A DNA stretch of 64,000 bases from Caloramator proteoclasticus DSM 10124. GTDB lineage: Bacteria; Bacillota; Clostridia; Clostridiales; Caloramatoraceae. The DNA is taken from contig NZ_FQVG01000005.1 of NCBI RefSeq assembly GCF_900129265.1, positions 17,796 to 81,795 on the forward strand. The letters run 5' to 3'. Made by a program: the position numbers and the translations under genes. This document shows positions 63,842 to 64,000 of this stretch, in pieces (position 1 is the stretch's first letter; each line of letters begins with the position of its first letter). The notes beneath the pieces were generated by a model. The model searched no databases and had not been told where the DNA came from. It was given only the letters and a program-made list of their open reading frames with translations.

Positions 63842-64000
63842 CTATGCGGTGTTAAAAATTGGATTAATCCAATTCATAATTATCAACATTTCATCTTTCA
63901 AATCTTCTATTATATTTATCTGCAAAAGCCTTTTTTCTCTGAATCCTCGAATGTTTCTAAAAAAGTATAATTGGGTTAAGTTAAAGGCTATTATCATGAA
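63842..64000 (-). pseudogene. C-terminal end of a probable transposase, cut by the window edge
   Basis: On the minus strand an open frame enters from the right edge and stops at 63842. It reads FMIIAFNLTQLYFFRNIRGF, continuing REKRLLQINIIEDLKDEML and ending NWINPIFNTA. The composition and ending resemble the C-terminus of some IS transposases. Whether the gene is intact beyond the window cannot be seen. The call as transposase is tentative. Confidence 0.4.

Overview
The window comes from a low-GC (about one third G+C by eye), endospore-forming, anaerobic Firmicute of the Clostridia. The evidence is purine-rich ribosome binding sites, frequent GTG/TTG starts, a cwlJ-gerQ spore-germination pair, superoxide reductase, glycyl-radical and BadF-type activase systems, and a membrane-bound Mbx-type respiratory complex best known from thermophilic anaerobes. 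A Caloramator-like organism would fit, but no rRNA is present to settle it. I saw no rRNA, tRNA or CRISPR array.

Layout: 1-2700 holds a glycerophosphodiesterase, a GerMN-domain lipoprotein, a palindromic insertion element and a small hydrophobic ORF with a convergent small RNA. 2700-6430 is a probable preQ1-riboswitch operon in which a 2-hydroxyacyl-CoA-dehydratase-like protein and its ATPase activator precede queC-queD-queE. 6500-10000 carries small proteins and pabA-pabB-pabC. 10000-21400 carries superoxide reductase, an ACR3/BASS-like transporter and, divergently, an ArsR-type regulator leading a 13-gene Mbx-like operon. Its NuoB-like subunit has an in-frame TGA at a cluster-ligand cysteine, followed by a SECIS-like hairpin, so it is probably a selenoprotein. 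21400-35800 is a mixed region: spore germination, exonuclease III, a three-gene activase system, Hsp20 behind an SD-sequestering hairpin, a HesB-like selenoprotein and several membrane or flavin proteins. 35800-41500 is the PyrR-attenuated pyrBICFKDE operon. 41500-50000 holds a small inverted-repeat element, nhaC, a MocR regulator with ddl, a second copy of the palindromic element, and a YjjI/YjjW glycyl-radical enzyme pair with an exporter. 50000-58400 is an alpha-glucoside phosphorylase regulon (pgmB, GH65, LacI regulator, ABC importer, galT). The rest holds ppdK regulator, flavin reductase, pgi, a chemoreceptor and a fragment of a probable transposase.

Main points: (1) two independent TGA-containing genes with SECIS-like hairpins, one of them (Mbx small subunit) apparently a new selenoprotein type; (2) a dehydratase/activase pair embedded in preQ0 synthesis with no queF in the operon; (3) a roughly 280-bp palindromic element present twice, each time flanked by a duplicated transcription terminator; (4) a second family of short inverted-repeat elements that supply the 3' ends of host genes and a terminator; (5) a likely RNA thermometer on hsp20. 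Functions are inferred by reading the sequences; no searches were run.
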